From NCBI RefSeq assembly GCF_018069895.1, contig NZ_JAGQDH010000008.1, positions 83,594 to 147,593 on the forward strand: a stretch of 64,000 bases of DNA. Direction: 5' to 3'. Shown piece by piece: positions 52,368 to 61,637 of this stretch. The notes below the pieces were generated by a model. That model saw only the letters and a program-made list of their open reading frames with translations, searched no databases and was not told the DNA's origin. This stretch comes from Roseovarius autotrophicus. GTDB lineage: Bacteria; Pseudomonadota; Alphaproteobacteria; Rhodobacterales; Rhodobacteraceae. Made by a program: the position numbers and the translations under genes. Numbering within the stretch: position 1 is the stretch's first letter; the number at the start of each line of letters is the position of its first letter.

Positions 52368-54671
52368 TCAGGTAAACCGGTTGTCGCGGGGAAAGCCGCG
52401 CGGGGCCATGCGGCCCGCGCTCGCGCGTTTGGCCAGCCATTCGGTGAGGTCGGTCTCGGTGCGGGTGCGGCCGGCCGGGTCGCGCCAGCTCAGCCCTTGG
52501 GCCAGGGTGAAGGTGGTGGCGTCCGACAGGCCCCCATCCTTGAATTTCTGGAGCCGCACGCCCTTGCCTCGGCCAAGCTCGGGCAATTCGTCGAGGGCAA
52601 AGACCAGAACCTTGCGGTTTTCACCCACGCAGGCGACGTGATCGCCGGTAACCGCGCAGCAGACCTGTGCGCGGGCAGGGGCGCGCAGGTTGAGCACCTG
52701 CTTGCCCGCGCGGGTCTGGGCCAGCACCTCTTCCTCGGGGACGACAAACCCGTCGCCGGCGGAGGAGGCCACCAGAAGCTTGCCGCCCGGACGGTGGATG
52801 AACAGCGTCACGATCTCGGCCTCGTTGGGCAGATCGACCATCAGGCGCAAGGGTTCGCCCATGCCGCGCCCGCCGGGCAGGTTGGCCGCCGACAGCGTGT
52901 AGAACCGTCCGTTCGTGCCGAAGATCAGCAGTCGGTCCGTGGTCTCGGCGTGGAAAAGGAAGCGCGGCCCGTCGCCATCCTTGAATTTCAGCTCGCGGGT
53001 AAGGTCGATATGGCCGGTCATGGCGCGGACCCAACCCATGCGCGAGCACACGACGGTGATCGGTTCGCGCTCGATCATCGCCTCGATCGGCACCTCCTCG
53101 ACACTGCCCGCCTCGGCGAAAGTGGTGCGGCGAGTGCCGATTGGGTGGCTCTTGCCGAAGGTCTTTTTCACCTCGCGCAACTGATCGGCAATGGCGGCCC
53201 ATTGCAGGGCGGCATCGTCGAGCAAATCCTCAAGCCCCGCGCGCTCTGCCATCAGCGCATCACGCTCGGCGCGCAACTCCATCTCCTCAAGGCGGCGAAG
53301 GCTGCGCAGGCGCATGTTGAGGATGGCCTCGGCCTGCACCTCCGAAAGCCCCGCCTCGCCCGGTGGAGGCGAGACGTAATCGGCCTCGGAGGTGGCGCGC
53401 GCGATGGTGCGCCCCCAATCCTCGCGCATGAGCGCGGCCTTGGGTTCGTCATCGTAGCGGATGATGTCGATCACGCGGTCGAGATTGAGGAAGGCCACGA
53501 TCAGCCCCTCGAGCACCTCAAGCCGGTGGTCGATCTTTTCCATCCGGTGCCTTGAGCGGCGCAAAAGCACCTCCTGCCGGAAGTCGAGGAAGGCGCGCAG
53601 CACCTCCTTGAGCGAGCAGACCCGCGGCGTCACCCCGTCGATCAGCACGTTCATGTTGAGCGAGAACCGCACCTCCAGATCGGAATTGCGGAACATCATC
53701 CCCATGAGCATCTCGGGATCGACATTGCGGGTGCGCGGTTCGAGGATGAGGCGGATATCCTCGGCGCTTTCGTCGCGCACATCGGCGAGGATCGGCACCT
53801 TGCGGGTCTGGATCAGTTCGGCGATGCGCTCGATCAGGCGTGATTTCTGGACCTGATATGGGATTTCCGTGATCACGATCTGCCAGCTGCCGCGCCCCAG
53901 ATCCTCGACCTGCCAGCGCGCGCGCAGCCGGAAGCTGCCGCGCCCGGTGCGATACGCCTCATTGATGCTCTCGCGCGGCTCGACGATGACGCCGCCGGTG
54001 GGGAAATCGGGGCCGGGGATGTGGGTGAGCAGGGTCTCGTCGCGGGCGTCTGGGGATTTGATGAGATGCAGGCAGGCATCCACCAGCTCGGCGATATTGT
54101 GCGGCGGGATATTGGTGGCCATGCCGACGGCGATCCCCGAAGAGCCATTGGCGAGCAGATTGGGAAAGGCGGCGGGAAGCACCACGGGTTCGCGCAGCGT
54201 GCCGTCGTAATTGTCGCGGTAATCGACGGCATCCTCGGCCAGCCCGTCAAGCAGCGCCTCGGCAAAGGCGGTCAGGCGGGCCTCGGTATAGCGTGCGGCG
54301 GCGGGGTTGTCGCCGTCGATATTGCCGAAATTGCCCTGACCGTCCACGAGCGGATAGCGCACCGCGAAATCCTGCGCGAGGCGCGCCATGGCGTCATAGA
54401 TCGCGGCATCGCCATGGGGATGATAGTTGCCCATCACATCGCCCGAGATCTTGGCCGATTTGCGGAAACCCCCGGTGCTGGTCAGGCGCAGTTCGCGCAT
54501 GGCGTAAAGGATACGCCGATGCACGGGCTTGAGCCCGTCGCGCGCATCGGGCAGGGCGCGGTGCATGATCGTCGAAAGCGCATAGGTGAGGTAACGCTCG
54601 CCGATGGCGCGGCGAAGCGGTTCGGCCAGCGCCTCGGGCCGCATGTTGGGGTCGTCCAGCAAATCACTCAT
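52368..54671 (-). CDS. parC: DNA topoisomerase IV subunit A ParC
   Basis: ParC is the DNA-cleaving subunit that, with ParE, separates linked daughter chromosomes. The 767-aa protein carries the winged-helix core with [17 protein letters not shown] near residue 45, catalytic Tyr128 ([10 protein letters not shown]) and a short C-terminal beta-pinwheel domain, so it is ParC rather than GyrA. The frame is open upstream over the divergent SDR gene, but the family start is the ATG at 54671. In the quinolone region the Ser80 and Glu84 positions of E. coli ParC are Ala89 and Asp93. Confidence 0.95.
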   Translation of the reverse strand: MSDLLDDPNMRPEALAEPLRRAIGERYLTYALSTIMHRALPDARDGLKPVHRRILYAMRELRLTSTGGFRKSAKISGDVMGNYHPHGDAAIYDAMARLAQDFAVRYPLVDGQGNFGNIDGDNPAAARYTEARLTAFAEALLDGLAEDAVDYRDNYDGTLREPVVLPAAFPNLLANGSSGIAVGMATNIPPHNIAELVDACLHLIKSPDARDETLLTHIPGPDFPTGGVIVEPRESINEAYRTGRGSFRLRARWQVEDLGRGSWQIVITEIPYQVQKSRLIERIAELIQTRKVPILADVRDESAEDIRLILEPRTRNVDPEMLMGMMFRNSDLEVRFSLNMNVLIDGVTPRVCSLKEVLRAFLDFRQEVLLRRSRHRMEKIDHRLEVLEGLIVAFLNLDRVIDIIRYDDEPKAALMREDWGRTIARATSEADYVSPPPGEAGLSEVQAEAILNMRLRSLRRLEEMELRAERDALMAERAGLEDLLDDAALQWAAIADQLREVKKTFGKSHPIGTRRTTFAEAGSVEEVPIEAMIEREPITVVCSRMGWVRAMTGHIDLTRELKFKDGDGPRFLFHAETTDRLLIFGTNGRFYTLSAANLPGGRGMGEPLRLMVDLPNEAEIVTLFIHRPGGKLLVASSAGDGFVVPEEEVLAQTRAGKQVLNLRAPARAQVCCAVTGDHVACVGENRKVLVFALDELPELGRGKGVRLQKFKDGGLSDATTFTLAQGLSWRDPAGRTRTETDLTEWLAKRASAGRMAPRGFPRDNRFT

Positions 54672-54764
54672 GGATGTTGTGATAGCGGCGCGGCGAGCGG
54701 GCGTAAAGCGCCGAGAGAGCCGGGCGCGCTTGCATCGCGCCGCGCGGCGGGTCAGAAGGTGGGC

Positions 54765-55595
54765 ATGGACAAACGGGTTCTTCTCATCACCGGCTGCTCG
54801 TCGGGTATCGGGCATGATGCGGCGCGAACCTTGCGCGACCGTGGATGGCGGATCTTTGCCACCTGCCGCAAGGAGGAGGATTGTGATCGGCTGCGCGCCG
54901 AGGGGTTCGAGGCGCCGCGTCTCGATTACGCTGACGAGGCAAGCATCGCGCAGGCGGTGGCAGAGGTGGCCGAGGCCACGGGCGGGCGCATCGACGCGCT
55001 GTTCAACAACGGGGCCTTTGCCTGTCCGGGGCTGGTCGAGGACTTGCCGCGCGGCGCGCTGCGCGAGATCTTCGAGGCCAATGTGTTTGGCTGGCATGAC
55101 CTGACGCGGCAGGTGATCCCGCTGATGCGCGCGCGGGGGCAGGGAAGGATCGTGCAGTGCTCCTCGGTTCTGGGGCTGGTGGCGATCGGCTGGCGCGGGG
55201 CCTATGTGAGCACGAAATTCGCGCTTGAGGGGCTCTCGGACGCGCTGCGGATCGAGATGCGCGGCACCGGCATTTCGGTCAGCCTGATCGAGCCGGGACC
55301 GGTCACGACGAAGATCCGCGAGAACGCGCGCGCGCCCTTCGAGCGGTGGATCGACTGGGAGCGGGCGGCGCGGTCCGAGGAGTATCGCACGAAACTGCGG
55401 CCCCGGCTTTATGGCGACTACAGCCAGGACCGGTTCGAATTGCCGCCCGCGGCGGTGACGGCAAGGCTGATCCACGCGCTTGAGGCGCAGCACCCCAAGG
55501 CGCGCTATTATGTCACGACGCCCACATATCTCATGGGCGCGCTGCGGCGGGTTTTGCCCACGCGGGCGCTGGACTGGGTGATTTCCAAGGGGTGA
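54765..55595 (+). CDS. Short-chain dehydrogenase/reductase (SDR) family protein
   Basis: The 276-aa protein is a classical SDR: NAD(P)-binding TGCSSGIG near residue 9, NNGAFA near 85 (variant of NNAG), active-site Ser in CSSVLG near 130 and YVSTK (YxxxK) near 146. The substrate cannot be assigned. The ATG at 54765 is preceded by AAGG and begins the Rossmann fold at once. It is divergent from parC with 93 bp between. Confidence 0.88.
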   Translation: MDKRVLLITGCSSGIGHDAARTLRDRGWRIFATCRKEEDCDRLRAEGFEAPRLDYADEASIAQAVAEVAEATGGRIDALFNNGAFACPGLVEDLPRGALREIFEANVFGWHDLTRQVIPLMRARGQGRIVQCSSVLGLVAIGWRGAYVSTKFALEGLSDALRIEMRGTGISVSLIEPGPVTTKIRENARAPFERWIDWERAARSEEYRTKLRPRLYGDYSQDRFELPPAAVTARLIHALEAQHPKARYYVTTPTYLMGALRRVLPTRALDWVISKG

Positions 55596-55698
55596 TCCTC
55601 GCCCGGTTCCTGCGCGCCGGTTGCGGATTTTCCATTTCGCTTTTGCCGCGCACTGGCCTAGATGTGGCGTCCGGGCGCGAAGATGACCAGGAGGCCAC

Positions 55699-55905
55699 AT
55701 GCTCAGTGATCCATTGTTTCTTCTTGTGGCGGCGGGGTGCATTGTCACCGCGCTCATCCTGATCCGGGGCATCTCGACCTTTGGCAAGGAGGGGGTCGAG
55801 AATGCCAAACGCGCCAACAGATTGATGTGGTGGCGGATCGCCGCGCAGTTCGTGGCGGTGCTGTTGATCCTGATGTTCGTATTTGTCCGCAGGCAGGGAG
55901 GCTGA
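55699..55905 (+). CDS. HIG1-like twin transmembrane protein
   Basis: A 68-aa protein with two transmembrane helices (about residues 5-24 and 46-63) and the segment [24 protein letters not shown], split here between loop and second helix, which resembles the HIG1 domain. In mitochondria HIG1 proteins assist respiratory complex assembly. AGGAGG is 4 bases before the ATG. The adenosyltransferase gene follows after 4 bp, so the two are probably co-transcribed. Confidence 0.75.
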   Translation: MLSDPLFLLVAAGCIVTALILIRGISTFGKEGVENAKRANRLMWWRIAAQFVAVLLILMFVFVRRQGG

Positions 55906-55909
55906 GGCC

Positions 55910-56482
55910 ATGGTGGTGCTCAACAAGATTTACACGCGCACAGGCGACGCGGGCGAGACCGCGCTTGGCAATGGCGCGCGGGTGGCGAAACATTCCGCGC
56001 GCGTCACCGCCTATGGCACGGTGGACGAGGTGAACGCGACGCTGGGGCTGGCGCGGCTTCATGCCGAGGGCGAGACCGACGCGGCACTGGCGCGGATTCA
56101 GAACGACCTTTTCGATCTGGGGGCGGATCTGTGCCGCCCGGATATGGAGAAGGACACCGAGGCGGGCTATACGCCGCTGCGCATGGTGGCGGCGCAGGTC
56201 GAGCGGCTTGAGGCCGAGATCGACGCGATGAACGCGCATCTCGAGCCGTTGCGCAGCTTTGTCCTGCCGGGCGGCAGCCCGCTTGCGGCGCATCTGCATC
56301 TTTGCCGCACCGTGGCGCGGCGCGCCGAACGGCTGGTGGTGGAGCTTGCGGCGCAGGAGCAGGTCAACGAGGCGGCGATCCGCTATCTGAACCGGCTGAG
56401 CGACTGGATGTTCGTGGCCGCGCGCATGGCCAATGACGACGGCAAGGCGGATGTGCTCTGGATCCCCGGTGCCAATCGCTGA
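55910..56482 (+). CDS. Cob(I)yrinate a,c-diamide adenosyltransferase, PduO type
   Basis: This enzyme attaches the adenosyl group of ATP to cob(I)alamin or cobyrinate diamide, completing coenzyme B12. The 190-aa helical protein has [17 protein letters not shown] near residue 4, [12 protein letters not shown] near 33 and the [26 protein letters not shown] pattern (residues 113-138), with C-terminal [13 protein letters not shown]. The ATG at 55910 follows GGGAGG. It fits with the aerobic cob genes at the left edge, about 54 kb away. Confidence 0.92.
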   Translation: MVVLNKIYTRTGDAGETALGNGARVAKHSARVTAYGTVDEVNATLGLARLHAEGETDAALARIQNDLFDLGADLCRPDMEKDTEAGYTPLRMVAAQVERLEAEIDAMNAHLEPLRSFVLPGGSPLAAHLHLCRTVARRAERLVVELAAQEQVNEAAIRYLNRLSDWMFVAARMANDDGKADVLWIPGANR

Positions 56483-56650
56483 CACATTCTTGTAACGATG
56501 CGGGGGCAGAAAACGCGAAAACGTGGCGTCCCCCGATCATGACGTGACGATTTTGCCCTGTTTTCCCCGCGCCCGAGCCGCTATCAACGCGCGGGAGAGC
56601 CAAGCCGGGGGGTGTTTCTGCCCCTCATCACTGTAAGGGAGACCGTGCCG

Positions 56651-57409
56651 ATGAAGGTGCTCGTGCCTGTCAAGCGCGTGATCGACTACAACGTGAAAGT
56701 CCGTGTGAAGGCGGACGGCAGCGGGGTCGATCTGGCGAATGTGAAGATGTCGATGAACCCCTTTGACGAGATTGCCGTTGAAGAGGCGATTCGCCTGAAA
56801 GAGGCGGGCAAGGCCGATGAGATCATCGCCGTGTCGATTGGCGTGAAACAGGCGCAGGAGACGCTGCGCACGGCGCTGGCGATGGGGGCGGATCGGGCGA
56901 TTCTGGTGATCGCGGCGGATGACGTGCATCAGGATATCGAGCCGCTGGCCGTGGCCAAGATCCTTGCGAAGATCGTCGAGGAGGAGGCCCCCGGCCTCGT
57001 GCTCTGCGGCAAGCAGGCGATCGACAACGACATGAACGCGACGGGGCAGATGCTGTCGGCGCTTCTGGGCTGGTCGCAGGCGACATTCGCCTCCAAGCTC
57101 GATGTCGAGGGCGAGAGCGCGCTGGTGACGCGCGAGGTCGATGGTGGCCTTCAGACCATCAAGGTGGCGATGCCCGCCATCGTGACGGTCGATCTGCGAT
57201 TGAACGAGCCGCGCTATGCGAGCCTGCCCAATATCATGAAGGCCAAGAAGAAGCCGCTCGATGAAAAGACGGCCCAGGATTATGGCGTCGATGTAAGCCC
57301 CAGGCTGGAGATCGTGCAAACCTCAGAGCCTGAGGCGCGCAAGGCGGGTGTGATCGTCGGTTCGGTTGATGAGCTGGTGGCGAAACTCAAGGAAGCGGGG
57401 GTGGTGTGA
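56651..57409 (+). CDS. etfB: Electron transfer flavoprotein beta subunit EtfB
   Basis: EtfB holds the AMP of the electron-transfer flavoprotein, which takes electrons from acyl-CoA, dimethylglycine and similar dehydrogenases to the quinone pool. The 252-aa protein has [14 protein letters not shown] near residue 6, [16 protein letters not shown] near 39 and the [13 protein letters not shown] segment near 196. The ATG at 56651 matches the family start. The stop shares one base with etfA (TGATG). The DMGDH-like enzyme in this window is a possible electron donor. Confidence 0.96.
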   Translation: MKVLVPVKRVIDYNVKVRVKADGSGVDLANVKMSMNPFDEIAVEEAIRLKEAGKADEIIAVSIGVKQAQETLRTALAMGADRAILVIAADDVHQDIEPLAVAKILAKIVEEEAPGLVLCGKQAIDNDMNATGQMLSALLGWSQATFASKLDVEGESALVTREVDGGLQTIKVAMPAIVTVDLRLNEPRYASLPNIMKAKKKPLDEKTAQDYGVDVSPRLEIVQTSEPEARKAGVIVGSVDELVAKLKEAGVV

Positions 57410-58335
57410 TGGCGGTTCTTCTTCTGGCCGAAGTGACCGATGGTCAACTGAACGTGGACGCAACCGCCAAGGCGGTGACGGCGGCGGCGAAACTGGGCGA
57501 TGTGACGGCGCTTTGTGCCGGAGCTTCGGCTTCTGCGGCGGCTGAAGCGGCGGCGAAGATCGCCGGGGTGAGCAAGGTTCTGGTGGCCGAGGATGTCTCG
57601 CTCGGGCACCGTCTGGCGGAACCCACGGCGGCACTGATCGTGAGCCTTGCGGGCGATTTCAGCCACATCGTCGCCCCGGCCACGACCGATGCCAAGAACG
57701 TGCTGCCGCGGGTGGCGGCGCTGCTTGATGCGATGGTGATTTCGGATGTCTCTGGCGTGGTTGATGCCGACACGTTCGAGCGCCCGATCTATGCCGGCAA
57801 CGCCATTCAGACGGTGAAATCGCGTGACGTCAAAAAGGTTGTCAGCTTCCGCACATCGACCTTTGACGCGGCGGGCGAGCAGGCGGCGGCGCCCATCGAG
57901 ACTATCGGGGCAGTGGCAAATCCGGGCCTCTCGGAATGGATCGAGGACAAGGTGGCGGCGTCGGACCGACCAGAGCTGACCTCGGCGGGCGTGGTCGTCT
58001 CGGGTGGGCGCGGCGTGGGGTCCAAAGACGATTTCGCGCTGATCGAGAAGCTGGCCGACAAATTGGGCGCGGCGGTCGGCGCCTCGCGCGCGGCGGTCGA
58101 TTCGGGCTATGCGCCGAATGACTGGCAGGTGGGGCAGACCGGAAAGGTGGTGGCGCCCGCCCTTTATGTCGCCGTGGGCATCTCGGGCGCGATCCAGCAC
58201 CTTGCGGGGATGAAGGATTCCAAGGTCATCGTCGCGATCAACAAGGACGAGGAGGCCCCCATCTTTCAGGTGGCCGATTACGGTCTGGTGGCGGACCTGT
58301 TCACCGCCGTTCCGGAACTGGTCGAAAAACTCTGA
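57409..58335 (+). CDS. etfA: Electron transfer flavoprotein alpha subunit EtfA
   Basis: EtfA binds the redox FAD of the ETF. The 308-aa protein has the C-terminal FAD domain with [14 protein letters not shown] near residue 198, [24 protein letters not shown] cut here across residues 223-246, and [12 protein letters not shown] near 260. It starts one base into the etfB stop. A strong terminator follows 20 bp after its stop, inside the end of the convergent gene. Confidence 0.97.
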   Translation: MAVLLLAEVTDGQLNVDATAKAVTAAAKLGDVTALCAGASASAAAEAAAKIAGVSKVLVAEDVSLGHRLAEPTAALIVSLAGDFSHIVAPATTDAKNVLPRVAALLDAMVISDVSGVVDADTFERPIYAGNAIQTVKSRDVKKVVSFRTSTFDAAGEQAAAPIETIGAVANPGLSEWIEDKVAASDRPELTSAGVVVSGGRGVGSKDDFALIEKLADKLGAAVGASRAAVDSGYAPNDWQVGQTGKVVAPALYVAVGISGAIQHLAGMKDSKVIVAINKDEEAPIFQVADYGLVADLFTAVPELVEKL

Positions 58336-58339
58336 TTTC

Positions 58340-59212
58340 TCAGGGATTATCGGGTGGGCCTGCGCGCGGCGCGGGCCCTTTTTGCTTGATGAGCGTGACA
58401 AGCGCCGGGCGAACTGCCTCGGCCACCTCCCGATGGGCAAGCGGGCCCGGCAGGGCAGCAGCCACCTCTTTCTCCGTCAGATCAAAGCGCATCCCGCAGG
58501 TTCCCTGCGCGCGGGCGGTGTCAGAGATGACTGCGATCACCGTGGCCTGTGCCAGCGGCGCGATGGCGTGGAGCATGGCGCGGCTGACAAAGGCCGGGTC
58601 GGTGTCTATGCCGCCGCCCTGCGTGCCCGCCCCCGGAGTGCGGTTCGATAGCCACAGGAGGATGACCGGCGGTTTGATCTGGTTCAGAAGCTGCGCCATG
58701 CGGGCAATCCAAGCCTTCTGAACCGCCGCGCGCATGTGTGCGAACCGCTCGGGCGAGAGCGCGAGAAGATGATGCATCATGTGGCGGGTGAAGTGGAATT
58801 CGGTGAAATCCACCTCGGGGTAGAGGCGCGCGAGCGGCGGGGCAGCGCGCAGGAAGCGGTCATTACGGCGCGGATGCACCGCGTAGAAAGGATTGGTCAG
58901 GTTCATCCCGCAGGGGATTTGCAGCACGACGGCGCGGGCATTCTGCGCAAGTGGCAGCGGCCCGCCGGGAGCAAGCCAGAGATCCGGTCCGGCATTGGGC
59001 ACGCCGAGATTGAGGCAGGCAAGCCCGTCCCCCGCATCAATGAGCGCAGGCCAGGGCCGTTCGACGAAAATGCCATAGGTCTCGGTCCCTCCCATGCAGG
59101 CCACATAACCCCGTTTCAGATCGAGCGCCGGGCCGCGAAACGAGAGCCGCACACCCGGATAGCGCACAGGCCGATAGTCGAGGGGCCACCGCCCCAAGCG
59201 TTCAAATGCCAT
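58340..59212 (-). CDS. DUF6473-like protein of unknown function
   Basis: The 290-aa protein begins with a [14 protein letters not shown] segment, then [15 protein letters not shown] near residue 35, [13 protein letters not shown] near 66 and a [18 protein letters not shown] segment near 104, the pattern I associate with the Rhodobacterales family DUF6473. No catalytic function is known. I chose the ATG at 59212; a GTG at 59221 is also possible. Its 3' end contains the etfA terminator. It is divergent from the 3-hydroxybutyryl-CoA dehydrogenase gene. Confidence 0.75.
   Translation of the reverse strand: MAFERLGRWPLDYRPVRYPGVRLSFRGPALDLKRGYVACMGGTETYGIFVERPWPALIDAGDGLACLNLGVPNAGPDLWLAPGGPLPLAQNARAVVLQIPCGMNLTNPFYAVHPRRNDRFLRAAPPLARLYPEVDFTEFHFTRHMMHHLLALSPERFAHMRAAVQKAWIARMAQLLNQIKPPVILLWLSNRTPGAGTQGGGIDTDPAFVSRAMLHAIAPLAQATVIAVISDTARAQGTCGMRFDLTEKEVAAALPGPLAHREVAEAVRPALVTLIKQKGPAPRAGPPDNP
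58356..58383 (+). terminator. Rho-independent terminator of etfBA, inside the convergent gene
   Basis: A 10-bp stem (58356-58365 with 58369-58378, one G-T pair) with a 3-nt loop is followed by five Ts (58379-58383). It begins 21 bp after the etfA stop and lies within the last codons of the minus-strand DUF6473-like gene. Confidence 0.75.
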
Positions 59213-59314
59213 GGTTCCCACCCTTTTTCAGTCACCCGGAAGAGAGCCTGAGCGATTCGCCTTGCCAAACCGCTAAAGTGCGCATTTGAGATGTATTTTC
59301 GCGAAACCCGGCCC

Positions 59315-59344
59315 TTGCGGCCCGCCCCCGCCGGGGCCTATGCT
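59315..59344 (+). promoter_or_regulatory. Candidate promoter of the 3-hydroxybutyryl-CoA dehydrogenase gene
   Basis: TTGCGG (59315-59320) and TATGCT (59339-59344) are 18 bp apart, upstream of the ATG at 59374. The match to the sigma-70 consensus is moderate, so this is a weak call. Confidence 0.3.
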
Positions 59345-59373
59345 GCGGGAGAAACACGACGAAAGGGCAGGCC

Positions 59374-60249
59374 ATGGAAATCCGGAAGGTCGGGGTTGTC
59401 GGCGCGGGGCAGATGGGCAATGGCATCGCCCATGTGATGGCGCTGGCGGGCTATGACGTGCTGCTCAACGACCTCAGCGCCCCGGCGCTGGAAAAGGCCA
59501 TGGCCACGATCCGCAAGAACCTTGACCGGCAGGTGGGCCGCCAGAAGATCACCGCCGACGAGATGGAGGCGGCGCTGGCGCGGATCACGACCACCGACGA
59601 TCTGCCCTCGCTCGGCAAGGCCGATCTGATCATTGAATCGGCCACCGAGCGTGAGGATATCAAGCAGAAGATATTTGATGTGCTTTTGCCGCATCTGGGG
59701 CCGCACACGATCCTGACCTCGAACACCTCGTCCATTTCGATCACCCGTCTTGCCAGCCGCACCGACCGGCCCGAGAAATTCATGGGGTTTCACTTCATGA
59801 ACCCGGTGCCGGTGATGCAGCTTGTCGAACTGATCCGGGGCATCGCCACCGACAAGCCGACCTTCGATACCTGCCTCGGCGTGGTGGAGCGCCTTGGCAA
59901 GACGGCGGCGAGCGCCGAGGATTTTCCCGCCTTCATCGTCAATCGCATCCTCATGCCGATGATCAATGAGGCGGTCTATACGCTTTATGAGGGGGTAGGG
60001 AATGTGCGCTCTATCGACCAGTCTTTGAAGCTGGGGGCCAATCACCCGATGGGCCCGTTGGAACTGGCGGATTTCATCGGGCTGGATACCTGCCTTGCGA
60101 TCATGAACGTGCTGCATGACGGGCTGGCGGATACCAAATACCGGCCCTGTCCGCTGCTGACGAAATATGTCGAGGCGGGCTGGCTCGGGCGCAAGACCGG
60201 GCGGGGATTCTACGATTATCGCGGCGAGGAGCCGGTGCCGACGCGCTGA
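59374..60249 (+). CDS. 3-hydroxybutyryl-CoA dehydrogenase
   Basis: The 291-aa protein oxidises 3-hydroxyacyl-CoA to acetoacetyl-CoA or reverses it with NAD(P). The NAD-binding [38 protein letters not shown] with the catalytic His, and [11 protein letters not shown] are all present. It is the single-domain form, so beta-oxidation or polyhydroxybutyrate metabolism is likely; the linked etfBA genes are in keeping with fatty-acid oxidation. Confidence 0.93.
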   Translation: MEIRKVGVVGAGQMGNGIAHVMALAGYDVLLNDLSAPALEKAMATIRKNLDRQVGRQKITADEMEAALARITTTDDLPSLGKADLIIESATEREDIKQKIFDVLLPHLGPHTILTSNTSSISITRLASRTDRPEKFMGFHFMNPVPVMQLVELIRGIATDKPTFDTCLGVVERLGKTAASAEDFPAFIVNRILMPMINEAVYTLYEGVGNVRSIDQSLKLGANHPMGPLELADFIGLDTCLAIMNVLHDGLADTKYRPCPLLTKYVEAGWLGRKTGRGFYDYRGEEPVPTR

Positions 60250-60254
60250 GGCGG

Positions 60255-61637
60255 TCAGCCTACCCGCAGCACCGCCATCATCCCGGCCGCCTGGTGTTCG
60301 AGGATGTGGCAATGAAACATCCAGTCGCCGGGATTGTCGGCGACAAAGCAGATCTCGACCCGTTCCCGAGGGGCCATCAGCACCGTGTCGCGCCATTCGA
60401 GGTGCTGTGTTGGCCGGCCATTGCGGCCGAGGACACGGAAGGAATGGCCGTGAAGGTGGATGGGGTGGGGAAAGGCGGTGGCGTTGGTCATGGAGATGAC
60501 ATGGCTGCGGCCCTCCTCCAGCAGAAGGAGCGGCGGGTGGTCGTGGCCTTCGCCAGCCTGTCCGTTGAGGAACCAGAAACCGTTGCCGTGATGGGCGGTC
60601 TTTATGCCCATGTCCCGCGTGACCATGCCGCCCATGGCCCCTCCGGTGAAGGTGACCTCGTGGCGGATCGCGCCTGACAGGTCCGGCTCGGGCAGAGGGT
60701 TTGGGGCAAGTGCGACGGGCCAGTTCGGGGGGCTGTCGCGCAGGGGGGCACCTTCCGCGACAAGATCGACAAGCGCATAGGCGGCCTGCGGATAGAACCG
60801 GTCGGTGATGCTTACCCGCGCGCCGGAGGTTGCGGGCATGTCGAGGATCAGGTCGGCGCGCTGTGCGGGCGCGAGCGTGACCATGCCGCCTTCGGGCGCG
60901 TGGGGCGTCACCGGTTGGCCATCAAGCGCGATGATCCGGGGGATGAGCGGCCCGAAATCGAGGCCGAAAATCCGCGCATTGGCGGCGTTCACCAGCCGCA
61001 GGCGGATGCGTGCGCCGGGGCGGAGGGCCACACCCTCGGGCACGGTGCCGTTGATCGTCACGGTATTGCCGAGCCGTCCGGCATGGCTCTGGTCATGGCG
61101 CTGACCGAAATCATCGGAAATCGCCGCTTCGGGTGTCAGCCGCCAATCGTCGAGCACCCAGATGGTGTCGTGATCCACGCGCGGAGCGGTGTCTTCCTCG
61201 ACGATGAGCGCGCCATAGAGACCGCGTCCCACCTGTTCGGCGCTCTGCATATGCGGATGATACCAGAAGGTGCCGGCGTCGGGCAGATCAAAGGCGTAGG
61301 TGAAGGAGGCGCCGGGGGCGATCGGGGCCTGGGTCAGGTGCGGAACGCCGTCCATGGCATTGGGCAGGCGTAGCCCGTGCCAGTGCACGGTGGTGGGGGC
61401 CGAAAGCGCGTTCTCGACCGTCACGCTGAGCCGTTCGCCCTGCCGCGCGCGCAGGACCGGGCCGGGAACGGTGCCACCATAGGACCAGACATCGGTCTCG
61501 CCCCAGGGCTCTGGCACGAGCCGCACGCGGGCAGGGGCGGCGCGCAGGCGGTGACCGGAGAGCGCCAGCGCAGGCAGGGGCAGGGCGGTGGCAGCGCTCG
61601 CGGCAAGGAAGGCGCGGCGCGAGAGGTGCGGGGTCAT
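60255..61637 (-). CDS. Tat-exported multicopper oxidase
   Basis: The 460-aa protein begins with a twin-arginine signal (SRRAFLAASAATALPLPALA) and carries the four copper motifs HWHG (near residue 85), WYHPH (near 126), HPIHLHGHSF (near 388) and HCHILEHQAAGM (near 442), with an axial Met. It would oxidise metal ions or phenolics in the periplasm with reduction of oxygen to water; CueO-type copper resistance is one option. The ATG at 61637 overlaps the P450 stop by 4 bp (ATGA), so the pair is translationally coupled. Confidence 0.9.
   Translation of the reverse strand: MTPHLSRRAFLAASAATALPLPALALSGHRLRAAPARVRLVPEPWGETDVWSYGGTVPGPVLRARQGERLSVTVENALSAPTTVHWHGLRLPNAMDGVPHLTQAPIAPGASFTYAFDLPDAGTFWYHPHMQSAEQVGRGLYGALIVEEDTAPRVDHDTIWVLDDWRLTPEAAISDDFGQRHDQSHAGRLGNTVTINGTVPEGVALRPGARIRLRLVNAANARIFGLDFGPLIPRIIALDGQPVTPHAPEGGMVTLAPAQRADLILDMPATSGARVSITDRFYPQAAYALVDLVAEGAPLRDSPPNWPVALAPNPLPEPDLSGAIRHEVTFTGGAMGGMVTRDMGIKTAHHGNGFWFLNGQAGEGHDHPPLLLLEEGRSHVISMTNATAFPHPIHLHGHSFRVLGRNGRPTQHLEWRDTVLMAPRERVEICFVADNPGDWMFHCHILEHQAAGMMAVLRVG

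Noticed and set aside
52368..55817. Very long minus-strand open frame extending parC upstream to 1149 codons
   Set aside because: The extra 380 codons are antisense to the SDR gene and lack any ParC homology; high G+C makes such antisense frames common. The family start is at 54671.
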